Shown here piece after piece: positions 7,936 through 16,211 of a DNA stretch of 64,000 nt. Position numbers and translations under genes: made by a program. Source of the stretch: an uncultured Clostridia bacterium (GTDB taxonomy: Bacteria > Bacillota > Clostridia > Oscillospirales > Oscillospiraceae). Every line of letters begins with the position of its first letter. The stretch's first letter is position 1. A model generated the notes under the pieces. The model worked only from the letters and a program-made list of their open reading frames with translations. It had not been told where the DNA came from and searched no databases. The stretch is from NCBI GenBank assembly GCA_947365965.1, contig CANAZG010000002.1:78913-142912 (forward strand). Reading direction: 5' to 3'.

Positions 7936-9606
7936 TCACGGCAGGTAGTTCATGGGGTTCTGCCGCTCGCCGTTGAGGCGGACCTCAAAGTGGCAGTGGT
8001 TGCCGGTGGACCGGCCGGTGCTGCCCATCTCCGCGATGTGCTGGCCCTTGAAGACCTTGTCGCCCACCTTCACCTCCAGGCTGCTGTTGTGGCCGTAGTA
8101 GGTGACGTAGCCGTTTTGGTGGTCGATCTGGACCAGGTAGCCATAGCCGCTCATCCAGCCGGCGTAGATGACCTCGCCGCCGTCGGCCGCCACAATGTCC
8201 GTGCCGTAGGAGTTGGCGATGTCGATGCCGCCGTGGAAGGATCTGCCGCCGAAGATGCTGCGGTAGCCGTACTTGGAGGTGATGTTGCCGCTGGTGGGCC
8301 AGCGGAAGGAGCCGGTGGGCGCCCAGCTGGGACGCTCCAGGGTGCCTCTGGCCTGGACCTCGGTGACGGGCTGGGTGGTGATGGTCTGGGACTCAATGGT
8401 CCGCTCGATCTCCTCCAGGCCCTCGTAGGTGACCCGGGCCACGGTGTCCGCCGCGCCGTACTGGCCTTTGGTGATGGTCCGGGTGTCGCCCTCCCACATG
8501 GTGTTGTCGTCCACGTACTCGATCTCGTAGGGGATCTCCGCCACGTAGTACTCCATCTGGGTGGCACGGACAGTCAGGTAGGGCACGGCGTTGCTGATGG
8601 TCAGCACATCGCCGATGTTCAGCCTGTCAATCTCAAAGCCGGGGTTGAGGGCCAGCAGCTCGTCGTTGCTCAGGTTGTGGTCCTGGGCGATGACGGACCA
8701 CACGTCCCCGGGCTCCACGGTGTAGGTGACCTCGCCGGCCTTGGTGCTGTTGAGCAGCAGGGCCACGTTGGCCAGATTGGTGAAGTCCTCCACCGGCAGG
8801 TCGCACTCCCGGATCTCCGTGTTCTCCACGTAGTCGATGGACACCGTGTTCTCGTTGCGGTAGGGGATGGCCACCTGCTCCAGCAGCTCCTCCAGAGCGC
8901 CCTCGGTCTGGGTGGCGCCGATGAAGGTGTCGTCCACGTACAGGGCGTAGCCGTGCTCCACCACGCCGGCCCGGAGGGCACTGTTAAGGACCTCCTCCAG
9001 CTCGCTCTCGTCCACCACGGTGCTGCGGTAGGCGAGGCCGGTGGTGTAGGACACCCGGCTGGGCTCCACGCTGTAGTCGCTGCCAATGGCGTCGGAGATG
9101 GACCGCTCCACAGAGAGGAAAGCCGCCTGGGCCTCCGCCTCGCTGGCCACGGTGCCCATGTCCACGCCGTCATAGATCACCGTGGTGGCGGTGGTGTAGA
9201 GGACCTGGAACACGGCGAACACGGCAATGGCCAGTCCGGCGGCCAGGAAGACCGCCGCGTGGACCCGCTTGGGCTCGGTGACCCGCCGCATCCGGGTGAC
9301 GAACTCCGATATGGCGGAGCGGACGCGGTATATCAGCCCCCGGGCCCGCTGGCGCAGCAGGGGCATGGAGCCGGCCAGCAGCAGCTGGAGCTGCCGGTAG
9401 GCGCTGTTGGACTCCGGGAACCGCTGCCGGTCCCGATAGCTCAGGATCCGGCGGGCGTAGCCGTCCCGCTGGGTCATGATGACCCGGTGGGTCACAGGGT
9501 CCTGGACCCACTGGCCGCCGGCCTGGGTTTCCTGGGCCGGGCGCTCCGTGGGGAGCCGCTTGCCCCGGGCGTGATCTCTTTTATATTTGTGCTTTTGGAC
9601 TGCCAT
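7936..9606 (-). CDS. LysM / G5 / M23 peptidoglycan endopeptidase, membrane-anchored
   Basis: A 556-residue wall hydrolase. After a basic cytoplasmic N terminus of about 110 residues comes one transmembrane helix (AAVFLAAGLAIAVFAVFQVL), then an extracellular region, a LysM repeat (YTVEPGDVWSVIAQDHNLS), a G5-like domain (residues about 355-425) and a C-terminal M23 metallopeptidase with zinc ligands in FHGGIDIA and HCHFEV. M23 enzymes cut peptide cross-bridges; LysM and G5 bind glycan. The start at 9606 follows GGAGG. Three phased TGTAAC repeats lie upstream, suggesting control by a WalR-type wall-stress regulator (inference). Confidence 0.9.
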   Translation of the reverse strand: MAVQKHKYKRDHARGKRLPTERPAQETQAGGQWVQDPVTHRVIMTQRDGYARRILSYRDRQRFPESNSAYRQLQLLLAGSMPLLRQRARGLIYRVRSAISEFVTRMRRVTEPKRVHAAVFLAAGLAIAVFAVFQVLYTTATTVIYDGVDMGTVASEAEAQAAFLSVERSISDAIGSDYSVEPSRVSYTTGLAYRSTVVDESELEEVLNSALRAGVVEHGYALYVDDTFIGATQTEGALEELLEQVAIPYRNENTVSIDYVENTEIRECDLPVEDFTNLANVALLLNSTKAGEVTYTVEPGDVWSVIAQDHNLSNDELLALNPGFEIDRLNIGDVLTISNAVPYLTVRATQMEYYVAEIPYEIEYVDDNTMWEGDTRTITKGQYGAADTVARVTYEGLEEIERTIESQTITTQPVTEVQARGTLERPSWAPTGSFRWPTSGNITSKYGYRSIFGGRSFHGGIDIANSYGTDIVAADGGEVIYAGWMSGYGYLVQIDHQNGYVTYYGHNSSLEVKVGDKVFKGQHIAEMGSTGRSTGNHCHFEVRLNGERQNPMNYLP

Positions 9607-9673
9607 TCTTTATCCTCCGACGACTGCACCACGCCCCCGCGAAAAGGGCCCCGGAGGGGCCTGACGGGGGAGA

Positions 9674-9709
9674 GTTACAATCCAGCGTAAAGAGTTACAA
9701 AAAGTTACA
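9674..9709 (-). promoter_or_regulatory. Phased TGTAAC direct repeats (WalR-like box)
   Basis: On the minus strand TGTAAC occurs at 9709-9704, 9699-9694 and 9679-9674, that is, at offsets of 10 and 20 bases, all on one face of the helix. It lies 68-103 bases upstream of the M23 endopeptidase. The known WalR box is TGTWAH-N5-TGTWAH; here the spacer is 4. Confidence 0.5.
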
Positions 9710-9821
9710 GGCGTATTTTACCCTATTTTTCTCCGGCAGTCAAGCCCCTATCTGTTGTGCGTTTTATAGAAATTCTCCTGGAAAGGAGGGCGCGGGCCGG
9801 AGGAGGGCCCCTCCGGCCCCA

Positions 9822-9850
9822 TTGCCTTTTCCCACGGGGTCTGGTATACT
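9822..9850 (+). promoter_or_regulatory. Promoter of the RNA methyltransferase gene
   Basis: TTGCCT at 9822-9827, 17 bases, TATACT at 9845-9850; the start codon is 53 bases downstream. Confidence 0.65.
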
Positions 9851-9902
9851 GGCAGGCAGTATAGTCAACACGCTTAAGAAGCGGTAAAAAGGAGGGCGCG
9901 CG

Positions 9903-11015
9903 ATGCTGACATTTGCCATTCCGTGTCTGTTCGGCCTGGAGGGCCTGGTGGGGGACGAGGTGCGGCGGCTGGGCCTTGAGGAGGTCCAGGTGGAGAACGG
10001 CCGGGTGCTGTGCCGGGGGACCATGGCGGATCTGCCCCGGCTGAACGTGAATCTGCGGTGCGGGGAGCGGGTGCTGGTGCTTCTGGCCTCCTTCCCGGCC
10101 AGGAGCTTTGAGGCCCTGTACCAGGGGACCGCCGCCGTGCCCTGGGAGGAGTTCATCCCCCGGGAGGGCCGCTTCCCGGTGAAGGGCCACGCCCTGGACT
10201 CCCAGCTCCACTCGGTGCCCGACTGCCAGAGGATTGTCAACAAGGCGGCGGCGGAGCGGCTGGGCCGGGTCTACGGCCTCCAGCGGCTGCCGGAGACCGG
10301 GGAGAAGTACCAGATCCAGTTCGCCATCCTCCGGGACCAGTGCTCCCTGTACCTGGACACCACGGGCCCGGGGCTCCACAAGCGGGGCTACCGGGCGGTG
10401 GGGGTGGAGGCCCCCCTCCGGGAGACCCTGGCGGCGGCCATGGTGCTCCTCAGCCGCTACCGGGGCCGGGACCCCTTCCGGGATCCCTTCTGCGGCTCCG
10501 GCACCATCGCCATCGAGGCGGCCCTGATCGCCAAAAACCGGGCCCCGGGCCTGGACCGCTCCTTTGACGCCCAGCGGTGGGCCTGCGTGGACAGCCGGCT
10601 CTGGCTGGACGCGGCCGGGGAGGCCATGGACAGGGAGTTTGACGGCCAGTACGATATCTGGGGCGGGGACATTGACCCCAAGGCGGTGCGCATTGCCCGG
10701 GAAAACGCGGTAAAGGCGGGGGTGGAGGATCTGGTCCGCTTTGAGACAGCGGACGCGGCCCGCCTGCGGTGCCAGGGGGAGTACGGCCAGATCGTCACCA
10801 ATCCGCCCTACGGGGAGCGGATGCTGGAGAAGCAGGAGGCGGAGGCCCTGTACGCGGCCTTTGGACAGGCCTACCGGAGCATCCCCCCCAAGTGGCGGGT
10901 GCTGGTGCTGACCAGCCACCCGGAGTTTGAGCGGTTTTTCGGGCGGAAGGCGGACAAGAAGCGGAAGCTGTACAACGGCATGATGAAGTGCGAGCTGTAC
11001 CAGTTCACCCGCTGA
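9903..11015 (+). CDS. THUMP-domain class I RNA methyltransferase (RlmL/YpsC family)
   Basis: A 370-residue SAM-dependent enzyme expected to methylate 23S rRNA guanine. Residues 1-155 hold a ferredoxin-like segment and THUMP RNA-binding domain. The C-terminal part is the UPF0020 methyltransferase fold, with the SAM loop FRDPFCGSGTIAIEAA, the acidic WGGDIDPKAV and the catalytic NPPYGERM motif. The start at 9903 follows AAGGAGGGC. Its 3' end overlaps the convergent MocR gene by 11 bases, leaving no room for a separate terminator. Compared with E. coli RlmL it lacks the second methyltransferase half, as is usual in Firmicutes. Confidence 0.9.
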   Translation: MLTFAIPCLFGLEGLVGDEVRRLGLEEVQVENGRVLCRGTMADLPRLNVNLRCGERVLVLLASFPARSFEALYQGTAAVPWEEFIPREGRFPVKGHALDSQLHSVPDCQRIVNKAAAERLGRVYGLQRLPETGEKYQIQFAILRDQCSLYLDTTGPGLHKRGYRAVGVEAPLRETLAAAMVLLSRYRGRDPFRDPFCGSGTIAIEAALIAKNRAPGLDRSFDAQRWACVDSRLWLDAAGEAMDREFDGQYDIWGGDIDPKAVRIARENAVKAGVEDLVRFETADAARLRCQGEYGQIVTNPPYGERMLEKQEAEALYAAFGQAYRSIPPKWRVLVLTSHPEFERFFGRKADKKRKLYNGMMKCELYQFTR

Positions 11016-12417
11016 CCGGACCGGCTCCCCACGCCCCCTTCAGGGCCTCCGCCAGCAGGGGGATCTCCCCGTCCCCCAGGGACGCGTATCCCAGCACCAC
11101 CGTGTTCTCCGGGCACCGCTCCACCCGCTCCATGTAGTACCCGCTCAGGCCCCGCAGGCGGACCCCGGCCCGCCGGGCGGCCTCCGCCATGGCCGCCTCC
11201 CCGGGACCCTCCGGCAGGGTGAGCAGCAGGTGGAGCCCCGTGTGCCGGCCCCGGAGGACCGCCCCGGGAAAGGCCGCCTCCAGGGCCGCGGCCAGCGTCT
11301 CCATTCGCTGGCGGTAGGCCAGCCGCATCCGGGCCAAGTGGCGGGTGAAATACCCCTCCTCCAGGAACCGCCGGAGGGTCTGCTGCTCAAAGCGGCTGAC
11401 CGTGCTGGAGTAGCTGCCGAAGGCCTGGCAGTACGCCTCCAGCAGGTCCCGGGGCAGCACCATGCAGGCGATGCGGATGCTGGGGGCCAGACTTTTGGAG
11501 AAGGTGCACAGGTACACCACCGGCCCCTCCGGCCCCGCCATGCCCTGGAGGCTGGGCACGGGGCGCATGTCGAAGCGGAACTCCGCGTCATAGTCGTCCT
11601 CCAGAATGTACCGGCCCGGCTTTCCGGCGGCCCAGCGCAGCAGCTGGGCCCGTCGGCCTACGGGCATGGTCACGCCGGTGGGGAAGTGGTGGCTGGGGGT
11701 GACGTAGCACAGGCTGGCCCCGCTCTCCTCCAGCCCCGCCGGGTCCAGGCCGCTGCCGTCGATGTCCACGCACCGGCAGGGGATGCCGCTGTTCTCCAGA
11801 ATGGTCCGGGGCCGGTCATAGCCCGGGTTCTCCACCGCAGCGGCCGCCCCCCGGAGCAGCTGGGCCAGCAGGCCCAGCAGGTACTCCATCCCCGCCCCCA
11901 CCACGATCTGGTCCGGCGCACACACCACCCCCCGGTAGGAGCGCAGGTAGTCCGCCAGGGCGGCGCGGAGATCCGGATCCCCCTGGCGGTGGCCGTGGCA
12001 GAGGAGCTCGCTGCCCGCGTACAGCAGCTCCTTCTGGATGCGGCCCCAGGTGCGGAAGGGGAAGAGGTTGGTGTCCACCGCGCCGGTGGAGAGGTCAAAC
12101 CGGGGGGCCGGGTCCGGCGCCGCCGGCTCCCCGGCGGGGGCCGGGGCGGGCCGGGGCGGCAGGGCGTCCGTGGCCTCCAGCACGAAAAACCCGCTCTTGG
12201 GCCGGGCCTCCAGATAGCCCTCCGCCACCAGCATCTGGTAGGCCGTGTCCACCGTGTTCACCGCCACCGCCAGCTGTCCGGCCAGGCTCCGCTTCCCCGG
12301 CAGCCGGTCCCCCCGCCGCAGCCGCCCGTCCCGGATCTGCTGGATCAGGCTCTCGTAGAGCTGTTGATAGAGGGGCCGCCCGTCCCCTGGGTCCAGGCAT
12401 ACGGTCAGTTCCAGCAT
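11005..12417 (-). CDS. MocR/GntR-family regulator with aminotransferase-like domain
   Basis: A 470-residue transcription factor. Residues 1-75 are a GntR winged helix (YQQLYESLIQQIRDGRL, then NTVDTAYQMLVAEGYL). The rest is a fold-type I aminotransferase domain that binds PLP, with DDYDAEFR and the PLP-lysine motif TFSKSLAPSIR. MocR proteins such as PdxR and GabR sense PLP or an amino acid and regulate a divergent gene. Here the divergent neighbour is an ECF-transporter S component, 126 bases away, so regulation of vitamin uptake is plausible (inference). The start at 12417 has GGAGG at normal spacing. Confidence 0.9.
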   Translation of the reverse strand: MLELTVCLDPGDGRPLYQQLYESLIQQIRDGRLRRGDRLPGKRSLAGQLAVAVNTVDTAYQMLVAEGYLEARPKSGFFVLEATDALPPRPAPAPAGEPAAPDPAPRFDLSTGAVDTNLFPFRTWGRIQKELLYAGSELLCHGHRQGDPDLRAALADYLRSYRGVVCAPDQIVVGAGMEYLLGLLAQLLRGAAAAVENPGYDRPRTILENSGIPCRCVDIDGSGLDPAGLEESGASLCYVTPSHHFPTGVTMPVGRRAQLLRWAAGKPGRYILEDDYDAEFRFDMRPVPSLQGMAGPEGPVVYLCTFSKSLAPSIRIACMVLPRDLLEAYCQAFGSYSSTVSRFEQQTLRRFLEEGYFTRHLARMRLAYRQRMETLAAALEAAFPGAVLRGRHTGLHLLLTLPEGPGEAAMAEAARRAGVRLRGLSGYYMERVERCPENTVVLGYASLGDGEIPLLAEALKGAWGAGPVSG

Positions 12418-12483
12418 GGTTCTCCTCCAACTGATACCATAAAAAATTTACATTCTGACAGTTTCAATAGAGCCAGATGGGAG

Positions 12484-12489
12484 TATAAT
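12484..12489 (+). promoter_or_regulatory. -10 element of the ECF S-component promoter
   Basis: A perfect TATAAT at 12484-12489 without a matching -35 box (GTTTCA at 17 bases), as expected of a promoter needing an activator. The regulator gene is transcribed divergently from the same 126-base gap. Confidence 0.45.
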
Positions 12490-12543
12490 AGCATCATCAA
12501 CAGGGGCCGTCAAGAGGGCGGCCCAGTAAAGGAGAGAACTGCC

Positions 12544-13128
12544 ATGAATGCTTCCAGGACCCATGCCGCGCTTTTGAAGCTCTGTACCGCCGCCATGATG
12601 ACGGCTATCGTGTTTGTGGGCAACTTTCTGCGGGTGACCATGCCTGTCCCTCTGGGGGGCGTGACCTCCTTCACCCTGGCCAACATCCTCTGCGCCCTGT
12701 CGGGGATTCTGCTGGGGCCCTGGTACGGCTTTATGGCCGCGGGGCTGGGCTCCTTCCTCTACGACTGCACCAATCCTGTCTACGCCATTGAGGCCCCCAT
12801 TACCCTGCTGACCAAGGGCATGTACGGTCTGGTGGCCGGCCTGGTGCTCTGCTATCTGTTCAAGAACCGCCGGGAGAAGTACGGCCCCCAGGTGGCGGCC
12901 GCGTTCTGCGCGGCGGCGGGCTACATGCTGGCCTACTGCGTGAAGAACTACTTCTACAACGCCTCCGTCCAGGGCCTGACGGAGCCGGTGCAGCGGTGGG
13001 CCCTGGTGGTGTCCAAGATGCCGGCCACGGTGGTCAACGGCCTCATTGCCGTCATCTTCGCCCCCATCCTGGGCGTTGCCCTGATGAAGGCCCTGCGGGC
13101 CGCCCATCTGGAGAGAATCCTGGGCTGA
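12544..13128 (+). CDS. ECF transporter S component (vitamin-binding membrane subunit)
   Basis: A 194-residue membrane protein with about six helices, in the pattern of energy-coupling-factor S components: an N-terminal cytoplasmic ALLKLCTAAMMTAIVFVGN, a central GPWYGFMAAGLGSFLYD loop and a C-terminal helix ending in HLERILG. S components bind a vitamin or precursor and use a shared EcfA/A'/T module encoded elsewhere. The start at 12544 follows AAAGGAGAG; the longer upstream frame is antisense to the MocR gene and is rejected. The ligand is not determinable from sequence, but pairing with a PLP-binding MocR regulator points to vitamin B6 or a related compound (inference). Confidence 0.8.
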   Translation: MNASRTHAALLKLCTAAMMTAIVFVGNFLRVTMPVPLGGVTSFTLANILCALSGILLGPWYGFMAAGLGSFLYDCTNPVYAIEAPITLLTKGMYGLVAGLVLCYLFKNRREKYGPQVAAAFCAAAGYMLAYCVKNYFYNASVQGLTEPVQRWALVVSKMPATVVNGLIAVIFAPILGVALMKALRAAHLERILG

Positions 13129-13136
13129 AAAGAAGA

Positions 13137-13180
13137 AAAGACCTCCCGAGGACCAAACGGCTCCCCGGGAGGTCTTTTTG
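13137..13180. terminator. Bidirectional terminator between convergent genes
   Basis: Arms GACCTCCCG (13140-13148) and CGGGAGGTC (13166-13174) have T runs on both strands (CTTTTTG on plus, CTTTTCTTC on minus). Confidence 0.85.
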
Positions 13181-13184
13181 GACT

Positions 13185-13994
13185 TTACAGGGCCCGGTAG
13201 TGGTAGAACCGGGCAAAGTTGCGAAAGAGGATGTCCTCCAGAAAGTCCTCCGGCAGGCCCAGGGCCTTGGCCTTGGCCAGCTCCTTCTCCGGGCACCAGA
13301 TGGGGTAGTCGGAGCCGAAGAACACGTGGGAGGGATCGTACTCCGCCAGGATGGGGTACAGGGGGGACTTGTCCTGCACATAGCTGAAGGAGGAGCTGAT
13401 GTCCGTGTACACGTTGGGCAGCTTGGCAATGGGCCGGATCTTCTCAACGTCCCAGTCCCCCCAGTTGCCCAGGTGGGCGGCAATGCACCGCAGGCGGGGG
13501 AAGGTCCGGGCGATGGGCAGCATCCGCCGGGGGCCGGAGACGTTTACCCGGGGGTCCCCCATGTGGGCGATGAGGAACATGTCCTGGCGCTCCATCTCCT
13601 CGAACATGGGGAACAGCCGCTCGTCGTCCAGCACAAAGCGCTGGAACTCCGGGTGGAGCTTCACGCCAAAGATGCCGTTTTCCCGCATCCAGGCCAGCTC
13701 CTCCCGGAAGCTCTCGTACTCCGCGTGGAGGGTGCCGCAGGGGATGAGCTGGGGGTGCTCCTGAGCCTGGGCAAGGATATAGCGGTTGATATGCTCCACC
13801 TGATGGGCTGTGGTGGCGGCGGAGAAGACCATGGCGTAGTCAATGGAGGCCCGGCGGAGGACCTCCAGCAGCTCCCCCGTGCTGCCGTAGTGGTTGGGGG
13901 GCTCGGGGAGGTCAAAGTACTCCGCCGTGGCCACGGTGGCCTTGGCCGCGATTTTCTCCGGGAAAATGTGGGTGTGCATATCAATAACTTTCAT
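13185..13994 (-). CDS. Amidohydrolase 2 family metal-dependent hydrolase
   Basis: A 269-residue TIM-barrel hydrolase or decarboxylase-type enzyme. Metal ligands are visible as DMHTHIF at residue 5, KLHPEF, IAHMGDP, AAHLGNWG and the terminal FGSDYPIW aspartate, typical of PF04909. The substrate cannot be read from sequence. It lies 57 bases downstream of the YfcC-family carrier on the same strand, so the carrier may import its substrate (inference). A separate start is possible: TATAAT on the minus strand at 14035-14030 with TTTATA 17 bases away. The start at 13994 follows AGGAG. Confidence 0.85.
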   Translation of the reverse strand: MKVIDMHTHIFPEKIAAKATVATAEYFDLPEPPNHYGSTGELLEVLRRASIDYAMVFSAATTAHQVEHINRYILAQAQEHPQLIPCGTLHAEYESFREELAWMRENGIFGVKLHPEFQRFVLDDERLFPMFEEMERQDMFLIAHMGDPRVNVSGPRRMLPIARTFPRLRCIAAHLGNWGDWDVEKIRPIAKLPNVYTDISSSFSYVQDKSPLYPILAEYDPSHVFFGSDYPIWCPEKELAKAKALGLPEDFLEDILFRNFARFYHYRAL

Positions 13995-14051
13995 GGCTGC
14001 CGCTCCTGACGTGTGATGGTTTCTCTCAGATTATAACACAGGCCCGGCGGC

Positions 14052-15434
14052 TTATAAAACGGCGGATACCGCCAAAAATCCCAGGGTAAGCAGGAAGAAA
14101 ATTAGTATCAATTTCCAGACGAATTTCAGCCACCGATCGTAGGGCACGTTTCCCAGGGCCAGTCCGCCCATGACCACCGCCGCCGTGGGGGTGACGATGT
14201 TCACCAGTCCGGAGGCGGACTGGAAGGCGGTGACGATCAGCTCCCCGCCCACGCCGGCGAACTGCCCCAGAGGGGCCACAATGGGGATGGACAGGGTGGC
14301 CAGACCCGAGGAGGAGGGGATCAGGATGGAGAGGGGCAGGTAGATCAGGTACACCAGCACCAGGAAGGCCACGCTTCCCGTGCCCTTCAGGGCCCGCTCC
14401 CCCCAGTAGAGCACGGTGTCGGTGATCTGGCCGCCGTCCATGAGCACGGTGATGCCCCGGCTGATGCCGATGATGAGGGCCACCCCCACCAGCTCCGAGG
14501 CCCCGGCCACAAAGGCATCCGCCGTTTTCTCCTCCCCCAGGCCGCAGGCCAGGCCGATCACCGCCCCGCCCACGAAGAACAGTCCGCTCAGCTCCGGGAA
14601 CCACCAGCTCAGGGTGGGGATGGGCAGGCCGATCTCGTCAAAGGGGATCACCGCGTAGACCATCACCAGAAACACCAGGGCGAACAGGGCCAGCGCCAGC
14701 TTCCGCCGCCCGTCCAGGGCCGGAACGTCGCCGCCCTTTTTGGCGGACCCGGCGGGGGTGAGCCCGGCGGTGAGGGACCGCTCCGGGTGGCTGCGGACCC
14801 TGGCGGCGTAGGCCATCACATACCACATGGCCGCCAGATCGAACACCACCAGCATGAGGATCCGCACCATCAGCCCGTCCCCCAGGCTCACCCCGGCAAA
14901 GCCGGAGGCGATGCCTGTGGCAAAGGGGTTGACCGTGCTGGCCAGCACCCCGGCCCCGCTGCCCAGGAGCACCACGGAGATGCCCACCAGGGCGTCGTAC
15001 CCTGCGGCGATGAACACCGGGATCAGCAGGGGGTAGAAGGCCATGGTCTCCTCCCACATGCCGAAGGAGGTGCCCCCCAGGCTGAAGAGGAGCATCAGAA
15101 CCGGGATGAGGAAGATCTCCTTCCCTCCCAGCAGCCGGACCACATTGCTCACCCCGGCGTCAATGGCCCCGGTGGCCATCACCACCCCCAGAAAGCCGCC
15201 CACCATCAGGATGAACAGAGCCACGTCCACCGCGTCGTAGAACCCCTGGAAGGACGCCAGGATCACGTCCCCCACGCCCTGGGGCTGCTGCTCCACGGCG
15301 TGGTAGGTTCCGGCCACCGGGGTCTCCCCCGCCCGGTCATAGCTGCCGGCGGGGATGATCCAGGTGGCCGCGGCCACCAGCACCAGCAGAAGAAGCAGGA
15401 TGGTATATGCTGTGGGCATTCGAAAATTCTTCAT
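14052..15434 (-). CDS. YfcC-family / C4-dicarboxylate-carrier-like membrane transporter
   Basis: A 460-residue carrier with 11-12 hydrophobic helices. It has the YfcC/DcuC-type signatures: N-terminal MPTAYTILLLLLVLVAAATW, a WIIPAGSYDR segment, GGTSFGMWEETMAFYPLL, and a second half with LSILIPSSSGLATLSIPIVAP. Relatives move amino acids or dicarboxylates, often driven by an ion gradient; the substrate here is unknown. The start at 15434 is chosen for GGAGGCGG at correct spacing; a frame reaching 15485 has no ribosome site. It is probably co-transcribed with the amidohydrolase downstream. Confidence 0.85.
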   Translation of the reverse strand: MKNFRMPTAYTILLLLLVLVAAATWIIPAGSYDRAGETPVAGTYHAVEQQPQGVGDVILASFQGFYDAVDVALFILMVGGFLGVVMATGAIDAGVSNVVRLLGGKEIFLIPVLMLLFSLGGTSFGMWEETMAFYPLLIPVFIAAGYDALVGISVVLLGSGAGVLASTVNPFATGIASGFAGVSLGDGLMVRILMLVVFDLAAMWYVMAYAARVRSHPERSLTAGLTPAGSAKKGGDVPALDGRRKLALALFALVFLVMVYAVIPFDEIGLPIPTLSWWFPELSGLFFVGGAVIGLACGLGEEKTADAFVAGASELVGVALIIGISRGITVLMDGGQITDTVLYWGERALKGTGSVAFLVLVYLIYLPLSILIPSSSGLATLSIPIVAPLGQFAGVGGELIVTAFQSASGLVNIVTPTAAVVMGGLALGNVPYDRWLKFVWKLILIFFLLTLGFLAVSAVL

Positions 15435-15498
15435 GGTTTTCCGCCTCCAATCCCGGGTAGTATGCGCCGGAAGGGCGGAGGACATTCCACGATTTCAG

Positions 15499-15537
15499 AA
15501 AAAACGCCGGCGGCCTCGATAAAGAGGCCGCCGGCGC
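15499..15537 (-). terminator. Terminator of the infC-rpmI-rplT operon
   Basis: Thirteen-base arms CGCCGGCGGCCTC and GAGGCCGCCGGCG around GATAAA, followed on the minus strand by GTTTTTTCTG. Confidence 0.92.
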
Positions 15538-15570
15538 GGACAGGGCGTAAGCCCGGGTTCTATGGATGGA

Positions 15571-15927
15571 TCAGGCGTTGGCCTTCTTGGCCATGTCCAC
15601 CAGCTGCTTGAAGGCGGTCTCGTTGTTGACCGCCAGCTCGGAGAGCATCTTGCGGTCGATGGTCACGCCGGCGGTCTTCAGACCGTGCATGAAGGTGGAG
15701 TAGTTCATGCCGTTCAGCTTGCAGGCCGCGCTGATGCGGGTGATCCACAGGCGGCGGAAATCTCTCTTCTTCAGGCGGCGTCCCTTGTACGCGTACGTCA
15801 GGGACTTCATCACCTGCTGATTGGCCATCTTGAAGTGCTTGCTCTTGGCGCCCCAGTAGCCCTTGGCCATCTTCAGGATTTTATTTCTTCTCTTGCGGGT
15901 CATCATCGCGCCCTTAACTCTTGCCAT
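15571..15927 (-). CDS. rplT: 50S ribosomal protein L20
   Basis: A 118-residue protein of the usual length, binding 23S rRNA early in large-subunit assembly. It begins [19 protein letters not shown] and carries the highly basic [18 protein letters not shown] segment and the C-terminal repressor domain. By family knowledge L20 represses its own operon by binding the leader or the rpmI-proximal mRNA. It is the last gene of infC-rpmI-rplT, 34 bases after rpmI, and is followed by a strong terminator. Confidence 0.98.
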   Translation of the reverse strand: MARVKGAMMTRKRRNKILKMAKGYWGAKSKHFKMANQQVMKSLTYAYKGRRLKKRDFRRLWITRISAACKLNGMNYSTFMHGLKTAGVTIDRKMLSELAVNNETAFKQLVDMAKKANA

Positions 15928-15961
15928 TGTAAAAGCCTCCTATTCTAAAGCGTATCGTATC

Positions 15962-16159
15962 TTATTTGTAAGGGATCATCTTGCGGATGGCGGACTCGTT
16001 GGTCACGTCCGCATAGCCGCCGGCGCGCAGACGACGGGTACGCTTGGTATCCTTCTTGGTGAGGATGTGGCTCTTAAAGGCCTTGGCACGCTTGACCTTC
16101 CCGGTCTTGGTCAGATTGAATCTCTTCTTGGCACCGCTGTGGCTCTTCAGTTTCGGCAT
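15962..16159 (-). CDS. rpmI: 50S ribosomal protein L35
   Basis: A 65-residue basic protein beginning [15 protein letters not shown], the invariant L35 N terminus. A TTG two codons upstream (16165) has better ribosome-site spacing to AAGGAG, but the conserved MPKLK start at 16159 is preferred. It is the middle gene of the operon. Confidence 0.97.
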   Translation of the reverse strand: MPKLKSHSGAKKRFNLTKTGKVKRAKAFKSHILTKKDTKRTRRLRAGGYADVTNESAIRKMIPYK

Positions 16160-16211
16160 AATCAATTAAACTCCTTCCGTATACTTCCCTGGCTGTGCAT
16201 GGGTCTGTGGA

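Noticed and set aside
9783..9820. A second gene start before the RNA methyltransferase
   Set aside because: GGAGG strings near 9783-9806 are part of a GC-rich stretch upstream of the promoter and are not followed by an open frame.
12434..12475. ATACCA (12434) and GAGCCA (12470) as GabR-type direct repeats
   Set aside because: The second copy has two mismatches and the spacing differs by two from the known 34-base gap; too weak to call an operator.
11230..13128. A 632-codon frame covering the antisense of the MocR gene and the ECF S component
   Set aside because: Only the part from 12544 is coding: it has a ribosome site there and family signatures. The rest mirrors the MocR gene.
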